NCBI RefSeq assembly: GCF_947502445.1
Contig: NZ_CANMZW010000012.1
Location: forward strand, 79,629-143,628
Source of the DNA: an uncultured Brevibacillus sp.
GTDB taxonomy: Bacteria; Bacillota; Bacilli; Brevibacillales; Brevibacillaceae
Direction: 5' to 3'
Length of the DNA stretch: 64,000 nt
This document shows, in pieces, positions 33,105 to 41,875 of the stretch (positions within the stretch are counted from its first letter, which is position 1; the number at the start of each line of letters is the position of its first letter). Under the pieces are notes generated by a model, which worked only from the letters and a program-made list of their open reading frames with translations, did no database searches and was not told where the DNA came from. The position numbers and the translations under genes were made by a program.

Positions 33105-34856
33105 TTATTTAAAGGCAATTTGTGATTCCAGCATGTAATTGACTAACACATCAGCAAATGCTTCTGCTGTATTGTAGCACTCTTCCAGCGTGTTGTTCGT
33201 TCCCCCAAACTCGAGAAGCAGGGCTCCACCGGAAATAGACTGATTGTACACGCCATTTCCTTCATTCGTCCCTTTCAAAATAATTCCTCGGGACAAGCCC
33301 GGATAGGAAGCTTCCAGTCGGGCATGCAGATTTTCGGCCAGCCGTTTATTTTCGGGATGGTTTGGATTTGCCGTTCCGATCACAAACAACATCCGTGAAT
33401 ACGTCTTGCCATTCAGTGTAATTGCTACCTTACTGCGCGGCTCATCACTGTCTCGATGAATATCGAAAATGTACTTCAGGTTAGAGCTTGTTGAGGCAGC
33501 TGCAGCGACCGCTTTGTACGATTCTGTATAGGACATCGAGTAGCTTTTCTTTTGTTCAGCCAGCTTCTTGGCAAAATCGTCCTGATTGGCCATCGATGGA
33601 ATACCTCTAGCCTGCAACAGCTCACCAAGGCGTTTTCCAACCAAAGTGATGTTGATCTCTGGATCATCTACCGAGCTTCCCTGCTGGTTCTTCGCAACAT
33701 TACGCCACGACTCACGGTTATGGGTGTGGTAAATATAAACGGTCTCATTGCCAACCATTCCTTGGTTGTAGCCCACTCCAGAAGTCGTTCCCCCATTACT
33801 TGGCTGACCTGTACTGGATGACACTCGATCAACGATCCAGCCAGCAATATAGGCGGTAGAATTATCAGCCAATCGGATTAAATACCAATCTCCTTGTTCC
33901 TGAACGACTGGAAACACTTGTCCAGGTTGAACTGTGCCAACAACAGCATACGTGGTTCCTGGACCATTACGCAAATTCGTATCCGCATTCCTTACTCGAA
34001 TGAGATCTTCTGCTTGTCCGACCGGGGGATCATAGCTGCCCGGAAAGCCTCCAACTTGTCCTGGAGCTGGATTTTCCTGACCAATCGGCTTGAAAATGTA
34101 TGCGTAAGTACCATTGAAATTAATCGTGTACCAGCCGTCTGCATAACCATAATGAGTGACGGCTGTGCCTGCATTCAGCTGCCCTACGACCTGACCCAAA
34201 ATAGTAGGCTCGGCATAGACCTCGTGCCACTCTTGCAGCACAAGAGTATTGGCCGTTTGCCCATTCCCTGTATTCGTTGGAGGTATATACGGAGGCGGTT
34301 CTGGTACTGGCACTGGCGTTGGTACCGGTGTAGGAATTGGGGTTGGAGTCGGTACCGGAGGCGGCGGGGTCGGTGCTGGTGCAGACGTTTCCGCTAAAAA
34401 TCGGGCATTTACCCACCCGTTTGTGTTATTGGACAGCTTGATTTGTGCCCAATCCCCTTGTTTCTTCACTTGCAGGAATACACCTTTTTGATCGATAATC
34501 TGCAATATTTGCGCAGTGGCATTCGGTTCAGCCCGAACATTCAACATGTCGACGGTGCTCTTTACATAGATGATTCTGGGCACATCTATCATTTTGACAT
34601 ACTTGTTGTTCAGCCATCCCGTCTTTCCATTCGGCAGCTTCACTTGTGTCCATCCGTTGTTTTGTTGCTTAACAATTGGCAGCCTTGTAGCTTTTGTGAT
34701 GGTTCCGACGATTTGCGTGGTGGTATCCGGTGCACTGCGTATATTCAGTTGATCAACGGTTACCTCGACATGCGTAGCAGCGTGAGCAGACGACAGCGGC
34801 ATCAACAAGACCAGGGAACAAACAGCAGCAATGATGGTTTTTTTTCGTGAAAACAA
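33105..34856 (-). CDS. Secreted SH3b(x4)-SpoIIP-type peptidoglycan hydrolase
   Basis: About 583 residues. The best start is TTG 34856 after AGAGGAACGAGG, giving a signal peptide ending SSAHA; the longest frame, 56 codons longer, covers the terminator of the upstream gene. Order: two SH3b domains (VDQLNIRSAPDTTTQ; VDMLNVRAEPNATAQ), a Pro/Thr-rich linker of about 35 residues, two more SH3b domains (LQEWHEVYAEPT; RVRNADTNLRNGPGT), then a SpoIIP domain: 'VYIYHTHNRESW', 'IFDIHRDS', 'GTANPNHPENKRLAEN', 'GALLLEFGGTNNTLEE'. SpoIIP is a bifunctional amidase/transglycosylase of engulfment, normally membrane anchored and without SH3b. This one looks like a free or wall-bound lytic enzyme. Confidence 0.88.
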   Translation of the reverse strand: MFSRKKTIIAAVCSLVLLMPLSSAHAATHVEVTVDQLNIRSAPDTTTQIVGTITKATRLPIVKQQNNGWTQVKLPNGKTGWLNNKYVKMIDVPRIIYVKSTVDMLNVRAEPNATAQILQIIDQKGVFLQVKKQGDWAQIKLSNNTNGWVNARFLAETSAPAPTPPPPVPTPTPIPTPVPTPVPVPEPPPYIPPTNTGNGQTANTLVLQEWHEVYAEPTILGQVVGQLNAGTAVTHYGYADGWYTINFNGTYAYIFKPIGQENPAPGQVGGFPGSYDPPVGQAEDLIRVRNADTNLRNGPGTTYAVVGTVQPGQVFPVVQEQGDWYLIRLADNSTAYIAGWIVDRVSSSTGQPSNGGTTSGVGYNQGMVGNETVYIYHTHNRESWRNVAKNQQGSSVDDPEINITLVGKRLGELLQARGIPSMANQDDFAKKLAEQKKSYSMSYTESYKAVAAAASTSSNLKYIFDIHRDSDEPRSKVAITLNGKTYSRMLFVIGTANPNHPENKRLAENLHARLEASYPGLSRGIILKGTNEGNGVYNQSISGGALLLEFGGTNNTLEECYNTAEAFADVLVNYMLESQIAFK

Positions 34857-34982
34857 CAGCCTCGTTCCTCTCTGTTCGACTCGATATGACTGGAAATAAC
34901 ATCCTGTCAGTAAAAGGTTCTCGATTGAGTTACATATTCCTTCAATCTGCGACATTTTTTCTTGACAAAAAGCAGACAAACA

Positions 34983-35014
34983 AAAAATCCTGCGCATCAC
35001 ACGCGGGATTTTCA
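34983..35014 (-). terminator. Intrinsic terminator of the PAF-AH-like gene
   Basis: AAAATCC-C-GCG ... GCG-CA-GGATTTTTT, 12 bp after the stop at 35026. Confidence 0.82.
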
Positions 35015-35025
35015 TCATTTCCACC

Positions 35026-36444
35026 TCACTGCATGCCTACGGTTTGCAAGCGAACGCCTGCATATTTCTGTGGGAGATACTCGCAGGAAGCAGATTGGTC
35101 TTTTTTCAGATGTCGATTCATGAAGCACAGCGTTGCTTCATTGATGATCTTGTGCTGCTCCACTATATTTGGACTAAGCATCGCGATGAGTGGTGAATAG
35201 AGCGGAATATCTGTAAAGCTCAGATGACCTGCCTGCTCCAGATGGAGGATGCTTCCTTTTCTCGCCAACATGTGCTCTCTTCTTTGTTGTTCAATCTGTT
35301 CCATTTCGGGCGGCGATGCCAGTTCCTCTAATTCAAAGCCACCTTGTAATACCATGACTGGTCGATCCAGTGCTTCTGAACGAGCTTCACCGTACATATA
35401 TCCGTCCATATCGATAGCAGCTTGGAATGCCCGATTTTTGTATAAAACGTCTACAGCAGTAGCTCCCCCCTGCGAGTGCCCAATCACTCCGAGCCTTGCA
35501 AAGTCGATCTTGCCGATCAAGGGGCTATTTGCATTTTCCTCGCCCAAGCGCTTCATTTGTTCGAGAACAAATACAATATCTTTTGTCTGTTCATTGATAA
35601 TTGGGATGGTGGCTTCATTTTGCACCTGATATTCCATAGGTAGGTGGGAGGATTTGTCTGTAAACACCTCGTATGTACCGTCCGCATACGTCGATAGCAA
35701 AGCAGTTCCCGGATGCTCTACGGCTACCACGACATAACCATGGCTTGCTAGCTCGATCGTTTGAAAGGAATTCGTAAATCGTGTACCGAGCATGTTCCCA
35801 TGAGATAAGAAAAGTAAAGGCGCAGCCTCAAGATTAGATGCGAATGTCGCTTGACTGTAGGTGTTCGTCTTGACCAGATCTATATAGCGAAGCCATAGTG
35901 GCGGCAGTCCATAATGCTCTTGAATCACCTCCGAAAATTCAGGTAAGTCTGAGATGTACCTTTCTTCCACCGATGATTTGTCCGGTGCCGCTGGATACCA
36001 GACTTGTGTTTTCACCCTTCTTGGCTTCCCATCAACGCCTGTTCGGCTTGTATCCGTCCATGTGTAGCTTACAGTCCCAACCTGATACGGACCCGTTGGC
36101 TTTTCAAATGAGAATACAGGAAGCAGAACGGGAATTACGGCTGCCATCAAAGTAAAAGGAAGGGTAGCGATGCTAAGCAAAATCGGTGTGCGTATTCCAG
36201 TTCTTTCGATTGGCGCACCCTGCAAACTCCATGCCCCATACTTCCATAAAACAAGTGCTACACCTACGTACACGGGAGCCATTTGCCAGCGCCCCCCCTC
36301 CAAGACGAGGTGACAAATACTGATGACGAGCAGAAGCAGCGGCGCTCCCCTCAGGATAATGACTCCAGGTCTTTTCCGAAGCCAGATCACTTGCCACAAT
36401 AGTGACATGCTTGCGATCAGCAGTAGAACTTCAAACAGTCTCAC
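35026..36444 (-). CDS. Membrane-anchored alpha/beta hydrolase, PAF-acetylhydrolase type
   Basis: 472 residues. GAGGGGG lies nine bases before GTG 36444 (MRLFEVLLLIAS); the ATG six codons upstream is inside that site. Four N-terminal TM helices (about 3-130) then a PAF-AH/lipoprotein phospholipase A2-like hydrolase: 'QVWYPAAPDK', 'PLLFLSHGNMLGTRFTNSF', 'VVAVEHPGTALLS', nucleophile elbow GVIGHSQGGATA, 'AIDMDGYMYG', and a late His in 'GHLSFTDIPL'. Active site probably outside. Divergent-type operator sequences link it to the MarR gene upstream (same strand, 87 bp). Confidence 0.87.
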   Translation of the reverse strand: MRLFEVLLLIASMSLLWQVIWLRKRPGVIILRGAPLLLLVISICHLVLEGGRWQMAPVYVGVALVLWKYGAWSLQGAPIERTGIRTPILLSIATLPFTLMAAVIPVLLPVFSFEKPTGPYQVGTVSYTWTDTSRTGVDGKPRRVKTQVWYPAAPDKSSVEERYISDLPEFSEVIQEHYGLPPLWLRYIDLVKTNTYSQATFASNLEAAPLLFLSHGNMLGTRFTNSFQTIELASHGYVVVAVEHPGTALLSTYADGTYEVFTDKSSHLPMEYQVQNEATIPIINEQTKDIVFVLEQMKRLGEENANSPLIGKIDFARLGVIGHSQGGATAVDVLYKNRAFQAAIDMDGYMYGEARSEALDRPVMVLQGGFELEELASPPEMEQIEQQRREHMLARKGSILHLEQAGHLSFTDIPLYSPLIAMLSPNIVEQHKIINEATLCFMNRHLKKDQSASCEYLPQKYAGVRLQTVGMQ

Positions 36445-36495
36445 GTATGTAATCCCCCTCATTAATTCCCATTAACTATTAAGTGATAACAATAT

Positions 36496-36515
36496 TTAAC
36501 CAAACTTAACTATTA
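36496..36515. promoter_or_regulatory. Candidate MarR operator at the hydrolase promoter
   Basis: ACTTAACTATTA (36504-36515) recurs in the MarR gene's own operator region (complement of 36996-37007), and TTAACCAAA (36496-36504) recurs at 37458-37466 before the SGNH gene. A shared regulator is inferred. Confidence 0.5.
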
Positions 36516-36531
36516 GTCAAAAAAAGAGAAA

Positions 36532-36984
36532 CTACTTCTGCGTTTTCTCTTTTTCAATGATTGCCTTGAACCTTGAAAAGATTCCCTTCAGGTTTATTAG
36601 ATCTTCGACATCAAGCTTGGAATAAAAGCGATCAATAATCGAAAGCTCCATTTTCTCGCTGTTCTCCATATACTTGATTCCTGCGCTGTCCAGCTCGACA
36701 AAAATCTCTCTACGATTATCCGGGTTAATGGAACGCTTGATGTAGCCCGCTTTCTCCAGCTTATTAAGGTTTTGGCTGACAGCACTCGGCGTGATGTTCA
36801 TGATCTTCGAAAGCTCACCGGTAAGAAGACGTCCCCGCTGATGAATATGACCCAGCAAGATGATTTGGCTGTTCGTGATATTCTCATCCAGCAAAGCGTG
36901 ATATTCCTCCGTCAACATGGTATTACAAGCATAATCAAGATCGTTTATCTCGCGGACAAAGGCAGTAAGCTCTTCTCTGTTCAT
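36532..36984 (-). CDS. MarR-family regulator
   Basis: 150 residues, GGTGATGAA before the ATG. wHTH: 'LGHIHQRGRLLTGELSKIMNITPSAVSQNLNKLEKAGYIKR' and wing 'NPDNRREIFVEL', flanked by dimerisation helices. A perfect 14-bp palindrome (37002-37015) just upstream is the likely operator. It probably represses itself and the downstream membrane hydrolase gene. No ligand evident. Confidence 0.92.
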   Translation of the reverse strand: MNREELTAFVREINDLDYACNTMLTEEYHALLDENITNSQIILLGHIHQRGRLLTGELSKIMNITPSAVSQNLNKLEKAGYIKRSINPDNRREIFVELDSAGIKYMENSEKMELSIIDRFYSKLDVEDLINLKGIFSRFKAIIEKEKTQK

Positions 36985-36995
36985 TTCATCACCAT

Positions 36996-37015
36996 TAATA
37001 GTTAAGTTAACTTAA
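36996..37015. promoter_or_regulatory. MarR operator
   Basis: Perfect palindrome TTAAGTTAACTTAA (37002-37015), 18 bp upstream of the MarR start, adjoined by TAATAGTTAAGT which is the complement of the 12-mer at the hydrolase promoter. Confidence 0.7.
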
Positions 37016-37062
37016 ATATAATATATAAGCTTCTTTTCAGTATGTCAATTCTCTTTCCAAGC

Positions 37063-37090
37063 AAAACGCCACCCAAATAGGAGTGGCATT
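37063..37090 (-). terminator. Intrinsic terminator
   Basis: GCCAC ... GTGGC with AAAA/TTTT flanks, 16 bp after the small gene at 37106. Confidence 0.7.
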
Positions 37091-37105
37091 TTCCTGGTGC
37101 TTCGT

Positions 37106-37288
37106 CTACTGATCCGCTTGAATTCGAATATAGGAAACATTTTTTACATTAATGACAATGTCATCATATTGAAGCCAACCGTCGTTTTGATTCGCAATCA
37201 TTTGAATAATTTCTTCTGGCTCAGACGTCCTAACGGTTACCGTGTCACCTTCTGAAAAATGGAAAACGAGCTTTTTAACCTCTAGCAT
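37106..37288 (-). CDS. Small protein of unknown function (60 aa)
   Basis: ATG 37288 (MLEVKKLVFHFSEGD) follows GGAGAGG; a frame seven codons longer is less likely. Predicted small beta-rich domain with 'TVTVRTSEPEEIIQMIANQ' and 'YDDIVINVKNVSYIRIQ', reminiscent of short SH3-like or LSm-like barrels. Own terminator downstream. Confidence 0.75.
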   Translation of the reverse strand: MLEVKKLVFHFSEGDTVTVRTSEPEEIIQMIANQNDGWLQYDDIVINVKNVSYIRIQADQ

Positions 37289-37541
37289 ACGATCCTCTCC
37301 TACTTCCATTTACTTGAGTGCAGTGGTTGAAATAACGCCACTCCCCCAATCGCTTGCCTCTAGATTAATATCGGAAGGAACGCTTTTTAAATGAATACAT
37401 TTTTCCATTTACTTGTCATATTTTCATTCTTTTCACATTTACCGCCAAAAAATTAGGTTAACCAAAGTTAGCTGTCTTCCCATCCTCCATCCTGTAAAAT
37501 GAACCGTGGTTTTCAAATTTTTGGAAAAGGGAGTGTATGTC

Positions 37542-40415
37542 TTGAAGGTATGGCTAAAATCAGTTCATTCCGGTAAATATTTGCAAGGCAGCTTTCAATA
37601 TGATCGTACGGATACGGATCTGTATGCATCCGGTACCGGATTTGACCAAATGGAAGTGTATACGCTCGTCGGTGTGGATGGACCTACCATTGTCCACGGT
37701 TCAAAAATCGTCATTCGCACTGCAAATAGTCACTATCTTCACCCGCTGCAAGGAGGAGGACAGGGTGTCCAGCTCAGCCTTTGGGGGGCTGCAGAGGAGA
37801 CCTTTATTATTGAGAGGGCGAATGGAAACCCCGGGGTCATCACAACTGCCGACATCATCACACTAAAGACACGTAGTGGTCATTATCTTACCGTCGACCT
37901 CCGTCATAAAAATAAATTAGGAGCACAAGCTACATCAGCAGCATCTCGCGAGCATTTTTCACTTGAGGTAATTGAGCATCATGGAGAGCCACTGAATGTC
38001 GTTGCCTTTGGTGATTCCATCGTCTGGGGTCAAGGCTTGTATAACAAGGACAAGTTTACATATTTAACCCGGCAATGGCTAGAAGGCGTAACCCAACGTC
38101 CTACGAATCTGTTTGTCTTCGCTCATTCCGGTGCAACACTTGAGCCAACCAGCGCCGATGATATATTCAGAGAAAATCAATACGTAGTGCGGGCAGATGA
38201 TGAAAGCAATCTATGGAAGCCTACTCCTCCTGGCGAAGTCAATTTTTCCTACCCATCGATCCATGAACAAGTCAAGAGCGCTTCAATCAAGCTGCCTCGC
38301 TGGCATCATGTCTCGCCAGAAAAAGTCGATCTGATCCTGATCGATGGCGGGATTAATGACCTAGGACCCGTGACCATTTGTTCGCCGTTTTCCTCGAAAG
38401 GATGGATTATTGACGAGACAAAAAAAGCCGTTAAACGGACGAGAGACATGATTTTGACAGCTCTAAGGCAGTATCCTCATGCAAAAATCCTGATTACGGA
38501 CTACTATCAAATTATTTCTCGGTTTTCCAATCCACTCATCCTGAAAGTTCTCTATTTATTTCGGGACAATTTCCCGACAGATGCTGATCTTTCCGCTTCC
38601 ATGATCGCAGCAAGTGCTCAGCCGGATATCGCCATGAATGAGGAAATTCTCAACAATTTTACGTTGGAGCAAATCGAGGACCATCATATCGCCCTACTTT
38701 ATAATGAGTTGAAGCAAACGGGATTACTGGAAAAGCTGGAGGAGCTTGAAGGGTTCACTGAAGATGATGCGCTCATCGCCTCTTCGGATCAATTCGTTTC
38801 ACTACGAGCCATCAAAGAGCAAATGATCGCCAATTGTCAAGCATTCGCAGAAAAGATGAATGAAGGCTTAGGAGGGATAGCCCAAGAGTTTTCAGAGCGT
38901 GTACAAGTGGCGAGCTGCGGTTATAGCGAAAAGAATGCTGTGCTGGCATATGACACCGCTCTATGGGGGTTAGCACCCTTTGTACAACCGGAAGACCCGG
39001 TTCGGGCGGAGAGATTCGCAGATGCAATTCGGTGGGGGAAAAAAGTAGGTCACGGCAGAGCGAAAACCAAAATCGCTTCTCTCGGCCATCCTCACGTCAA
39101 AGGGGCACGGAAATATGCCAGTGGGATTCGCTATGCCTTACAAAGCTCAGGCTGGTTAGTCGATATGAATGGCCACATTCACCGTATCTTTAAACCAATT
39201 ATGAATCGCACAGCTACAGAGCATGATATCCATACGATTCGCGGTCATTTCTTGGGTGGCTCCACTGTAAAGGATGTCATTCTTCAATTGGCTACCTCCG
39301 ATGAGTTTTGGAAGTCGTTCATCAATGTAGACGAGCGAACTGCTATTTTTAACATGATCAACCACCTCCTCGGCAGAAAACCACGTGAGTACGAATATGG
39401 AAAATGGCCAAACATCACGGGCGGAGAAAACTGGAAAAACACTGTCAAAGAAATCGTGGGTTCCAAAGAATACCAGGAACGTTTTGGTGATTGGGAGATT
39501 CCTTCACCTGGACGAAATCGGATTGAACAAGGCGTTTATTTGTTCCAGTACAAAGAGCACGAAGGGACCGTAGCACTCGACCATATCAACGCCAATCTGG
39601 AAACAGGAACCTCACCAATCTGGCGTCATCATTGGACGAAAAACTGGACAATTGTACAACCCTTTACTTTTCAAGGAGCCAATTATTTGGCCGGCTATAA
39701 GTCGCATAGCGGAGAATTTTTCATCGATCAGTATAATTTTGACTTTGACGGTACGAAATCCGTATGGACACAAATTTGGACGAAGAATTGGTCGATTCTT
39801 CAACCGCTCCAAATGAAAGATAAACAATTTTTGTTTGGATATCGTGGGCGTGACGGTGATTTTTTCATCGACGAATTGAACACTGGTCTACAAGGTACGA
39901 ACACAAAACTTAGCGGTAGATGGACTACAGGCTGGTCTAGTGTGAGTCCATTCTATCTCGGCGATGAAGTTTACCTGTTCGGTTATCGCAGTTCGGATGG
40001 GAAATATTTCATCGACCAAATCAAGTGGGACGACAAAGGATTTGGGCTCAAATCTTACAGCTCCGGGAAACGTTGGTCAAAGGGATATTCTATTGTAAAG
40101 CCATTCTACGGAACAGATGGAAAGGTCTACATTTTTGGCTATAGAAGCAGCGATGGACATTATTTCATTGACCGTGTCAAAGACGACCTATCTGCAACAG
40201 AATCACATGGCTCAGGAGATTGGACAAGTGGCTGGACAAGCATCTCTCCCTTCTACCGAGATGGGCATATTTATTTGTTTGGCTACCGAAATAAAGATGG
40301 AAAAGTCTTTATTGATAAAATCAACAGCAACCACAACAAATCGGAGAATGTCATGTATAAGCATTGGACGACTGGATGGACAACTGTCATTCCTGCTTTC
40401 AGTGTGGAAGAATGA
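37542..40415 (+). CDS. Multidomain SGNH hydrolase with beta-trefoil and propeller repeats
   Basis: About 957 residues; start TTG 37542, six bases after AAAAGGGAGTG. No signal peptide. (a) 1-130: beta-trefoil/fascin-like (LKSVHSGKYLQGS, IRTANSHYLHPLQGG, LKTRSGHYLTVDLR). (b) about 145-560: SGNH hydrolase with block I VVAFGDSIVWGQG, block III ILIDGGINDLG and block V SLGHPHVKGA. (c) about 575-690: phycobilisome-linker-like or DUF4214-like domain (LLGRKPREYEYG ... IVGSKEYQERFGDWEIP). (d) about 695-957: six repeats of about 46 residues, 'WTTGWSSVSPFYLGDEVYLF' then GYRSSDGKYFIDQI, matching a tectonin/lectin-like beta-propeller. A cytoplasmic or non-classically released toxin/lectin-esterase is possible; function unknown. 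Confidence 0.85.
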   Translation: MKVWLKSVHSGKYLQGSFQYDRTDTDLYASGTGFDQMEVYTLVGVDGPTIVHGSKIVIRTANSHYLHPLQGGGQGVQLSLWGAAEETFIIERANGNPGVITTADIITLKTRSGHYLTVDLRHKNKLGAQATSAASREHFSLEVIEHHGEPLNVVAFGDSIVWGQGLYNKDKFTYLTRQWLEGVTQRPTNLFVFAHSGATLEPTSADDIFRENQYVVRADDESNLWKPTPPGEVNFSYPSIHEQVKSASIKLPRWHHVSPEKVDLILIDGGINDLGPVTICSPFSSKGWIIDETKKAVKRTRDMILTALRQYPHAKILITDYYQIISRFSNPLILKVLYLFRDNFPTDADLSASMIAASAQPDIAMNEEILNNFTLEQIEDHHIALLYNELKQTGLLEKLEELEGFTEDDALIASSDQFVSLRAIKEQMIANCQAFAEKMNEGLGGIAQEFSERVQVASCGYSEKNAVLAYDTALWGLAPFVQPEDPVRAERFADAIRWGKKVGHGRAKTKIASLGHPHVKGARKYASGIRYALQSSGWLVDMNGHIHRIFKPIMNRTATEHDIHTIRGHFLGGSTVKDVILQLATSDEFWKSFINVDERTAIFNMINHLLGRKPREYEYGKWPNITGGENWKNTVKEIVGSKEYQERFGDWEIPSPGRNRIEQGVYLFQYKEHEGTVALDHINANLETGTSPIWRHHWTKNWTIVQPFTFQGANYLAGYKSHSGEFFIDQYNFDFDGTKSVWTQIWTKNWSILQPLQMKDKQFLFGYRGRDGDFFIDELNTGLQGTNTKLSGRWTTGWSSVSPFYLGDEVYLFGYRSSDGKYFIDQIKWDDKGFGLKSYSSGKRWSKGYSIVKPFYGTDGKVYIFGYRSSDGHYFIDRVKDDLSATESHGSGDWTSGWTSISPFYRDGHIYLFGYRNKDGKVFIDKINSNHNKSENVMYKHWTTGWTTVIPAFSVEE

Positions 40416-40450
40416 TTTCGGCCCTTCTTGTCGATCCCTAACGATGATGA

Positions 40451-40495
40451 AAGCCAGTTCAACACTTTTCCTCTGTGTTAACTGGCTTATTTTTC
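40451..40495 (+). terminator. Intrinsic terminator of the SGNH gene
   Basis: AAGCCAGTT-C-AACAC ... GTGTT-AACTGGCTT followed by ATTTTTC. Confidence 0.85.
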
Positions 40496-40511
40496 TACAC
40501 GTTTTTTGTTA

Positions 40512-40540
40512 TTGACAAATACTTTCATTTGTGTTAATAT
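40512..40540 (+). promoter_or_regulatory. Strong sigma-A promoter
   Basis: TTGACA-N17-TAATAT, overlapping a perfect palindrome ATAAAATATTTTAT (40539-40552) that could be an operator. Confidence 0.8.
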
Positions 40541-40631
40541 AAAATATTTTATCATTTACAAATCATGTACAACCTTTCATAATGTTCAGTAAGTAACTTT
40601 TAAACGATTGTTTAGAGGGGTTGTACAAAAG

Positions 40632-40976
40632 ATGCAAGCACTACCGTGTCAAGGCTGCAGGGGATTATGCTGTGGTCCTGTTCCAATAACAGAAAAAGAA
40701 TACAAGAACATCCAGAAGAAGGTTAAAGCCATGCCGAGAAAGCTTCGCGATGAGCTGGAGAAGCAGCCTCGCCTCTATGGTACCTGTATGTTCTATGATC
40801 TGGATCGCGACCAATGTGGGATTCATGCCGCCCGCCCTGACGTTTGTCGCATGTTTGGCTACCACAAAGACTTGGTCTGTTTCCGCAAACCGGAATTAGC
40901 TACGAAAGAGCCTATGACGCTAAAACAGAAGCATATTGGGTATTTGAGCATTGATATTACGTGGAAGGATTTTTAG
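40632..40976 (+). CDS. YkgJ-family cysteine-cluster protein
   Basis: 114 residues from ATG 40632 (AGAGGGG about 11 bases before). Cysteine pattern CQGCRGLCC, then C in GTCMFY, CGIHAARPDVCRMFGY, and VCF: the YkgJ/CxxCxxCC zinc- or iron-chelating family, of unknown role. The extra C in 'GTCMFYDLDRDQCGIH' matches the family's RP-x-x-CR-x-F signature. Single gene with its own promoter and terminator. Confidence 0.9.
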   Translation: MQALPCQGCRGLCCGPVPITEKEYKNIQKKVKAMPRKLRDELEKQPRLYGTCMFYDLDRDQCGIHAARPDVCRMFGYHKDLVCFRKPELATKEPMTLKQKHIGYLSIDITWKDF

Positions 40977-41051
40977 AGTGAGGAGCGCTTACAATGCTTT
41001 TTGATGTTCGAAGCAGTATACGTCTCCTTTAAATTTTTCGCGATTGGATAA

Positions 41052-41071
41052 GCAGTATGCTGCGTTTTTTT
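41052..41071 (+). terminator. Short intrinsic terminator
   Basis: GCAG-TATG-CTGC followed by GTTTTTTT. Confidence 0.5.
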
Positions 41072-41104
41072 ATCTGAATTACTTTTTCATGACCAAAAAC
41101 CATC

Positions 41105-41428
41105 TCACGAATCATGGCAGACAACACACCCCCACTCACTCATAAGAGCATGATGGCCCCTACAGATTGGATAACCGTCAGGGAAGCTTTCTCGAAAGAT
41201 TTCTTTCCACTCGGCATAATTGTGTTCATCAACATATGTGATTTGAACCTGCTTCAGCATATCATCGAGTTTTTCCAATAGCGGGACGATCCTCGACCTA
41301 TTTGGACGGTAATCAAGTGTCTGCCAGCCCGATTCGGAAATTGCGCCTTTAATCACCGATGAAAGAAATTGCTTTTCCTCTGCAAAGCCTTCTTTGGACC
41401 AAGGGACTTCATTCATATAAAAGCCCAC
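41105..41428 (-). CDS. Protein of unknown function, possibly 5'-truncated
   Basis: 107 residues from GTG 41428, after AGAGGAATTGG. The frame stays open to 41503 without another good start and reads 'LIVWLAYQDQSVRGIGIVGF', which looks like structured protein, so the true product may be longer or the gene may have lost its beginning. Ends 'ICRGHHALMSEWGCVVCHDS' with a CxxC. Downstream of and close to the gene at 41503; probably one unit. Confidence 0.6.
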   Translation of the reverse strand: MGFYMNEVPWSKEGFAEEKQFLSSVIKGAISESGWQTLDYRPNRSRIVPLLEKLDDMLKQVQITYVDEHNYAEWKEIFRESFPDGYPICRGHHALMSEWGCVVCHDS

Positions 41429-41502
41429 TATACCAATTCCTCTAACGGACTGATCTTGATACGCTAGCCAGACGATCAGTTCCTTTTGCCTTTCTAAAAC
41501 AG

Positions 41503-41871
41503 TCAGCCTAGAGCCCGCTCTGATAAAAATGCGATGCCTCCTTTTCCGGGCAGCAAGTCCTCAAAATCACACGCTGCTACAGCTTTTATGTGATAGCTCC
41601 ATAGCCTTGTTATCAGGGTAGCAATCGTTTCAATATACACTCCTTCCATTTCGGTTCGCGGCTCAATATCGAGAAAATAGGGGAAGTATAGAAAGCCCTC
41701 TTGGCTATCCTCTTTTCTAGCATTGTCAAAAAAATCATTGTCATTGACGAATATCTCCATAACAGCCGAATGGATCATCCATCTGTCTTTTTCTCCTTGA
41801 ATGAACTCCGTTACGAGCTTCCCGAGTTCATTACGACCCATGTCTGTATCCAGAAATAGTTTGCAGTACAT
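41503..41871 (-). CDS. Small acidic protein of unknown function (122 aa)
   Basis: ATG 41871 after GGTGGAG, overlapping context with the GNAT gene (5-bp gap). Features: 'MYCKLFLDTDMGRNELGKLV' and 'IKAVAACDFEDLLPGKGG', which recall a group of small Bacillus proteins often found beside toxin or immunity genes. That association is from memory and weak. Not membrane bound, no catalytic motif. Confidence 0.7.
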   Translation of the reverse strand: MYCKLFLDTDMGRNELGKLVTEFIQGEKDRWMIHSAVMEIFVNDNDFFDNARKEDSQEGFLYFPYFLDIEPRTEMEGVYIETIATLITRLWSYHIKAVAACDFEDLLPGKGGIAFLSERALG

Positions 41872-41875
41872 GTTC

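Noticed and set aside
34249..34491. Glycine-rich plus-strand frame (GGGSGTGTGVGTGVG)
   Set aside because: It is the complement of the Pro/Thr linker of the SpoIIP-like protein.
35026..35300. Longer start for the SpoIIP-like protein within the terminator region (ATG 35024)
   Set aside because: That frame reads through the upstream gene's terminator and lacks the signal peptide at its N-terminus.
39612..40415. DNA tandem repeat or CRISPR-like array
   Set aside because: The spaced similarity comes from about 46-residue protein repeats of the propeller, not from DNA spacers.
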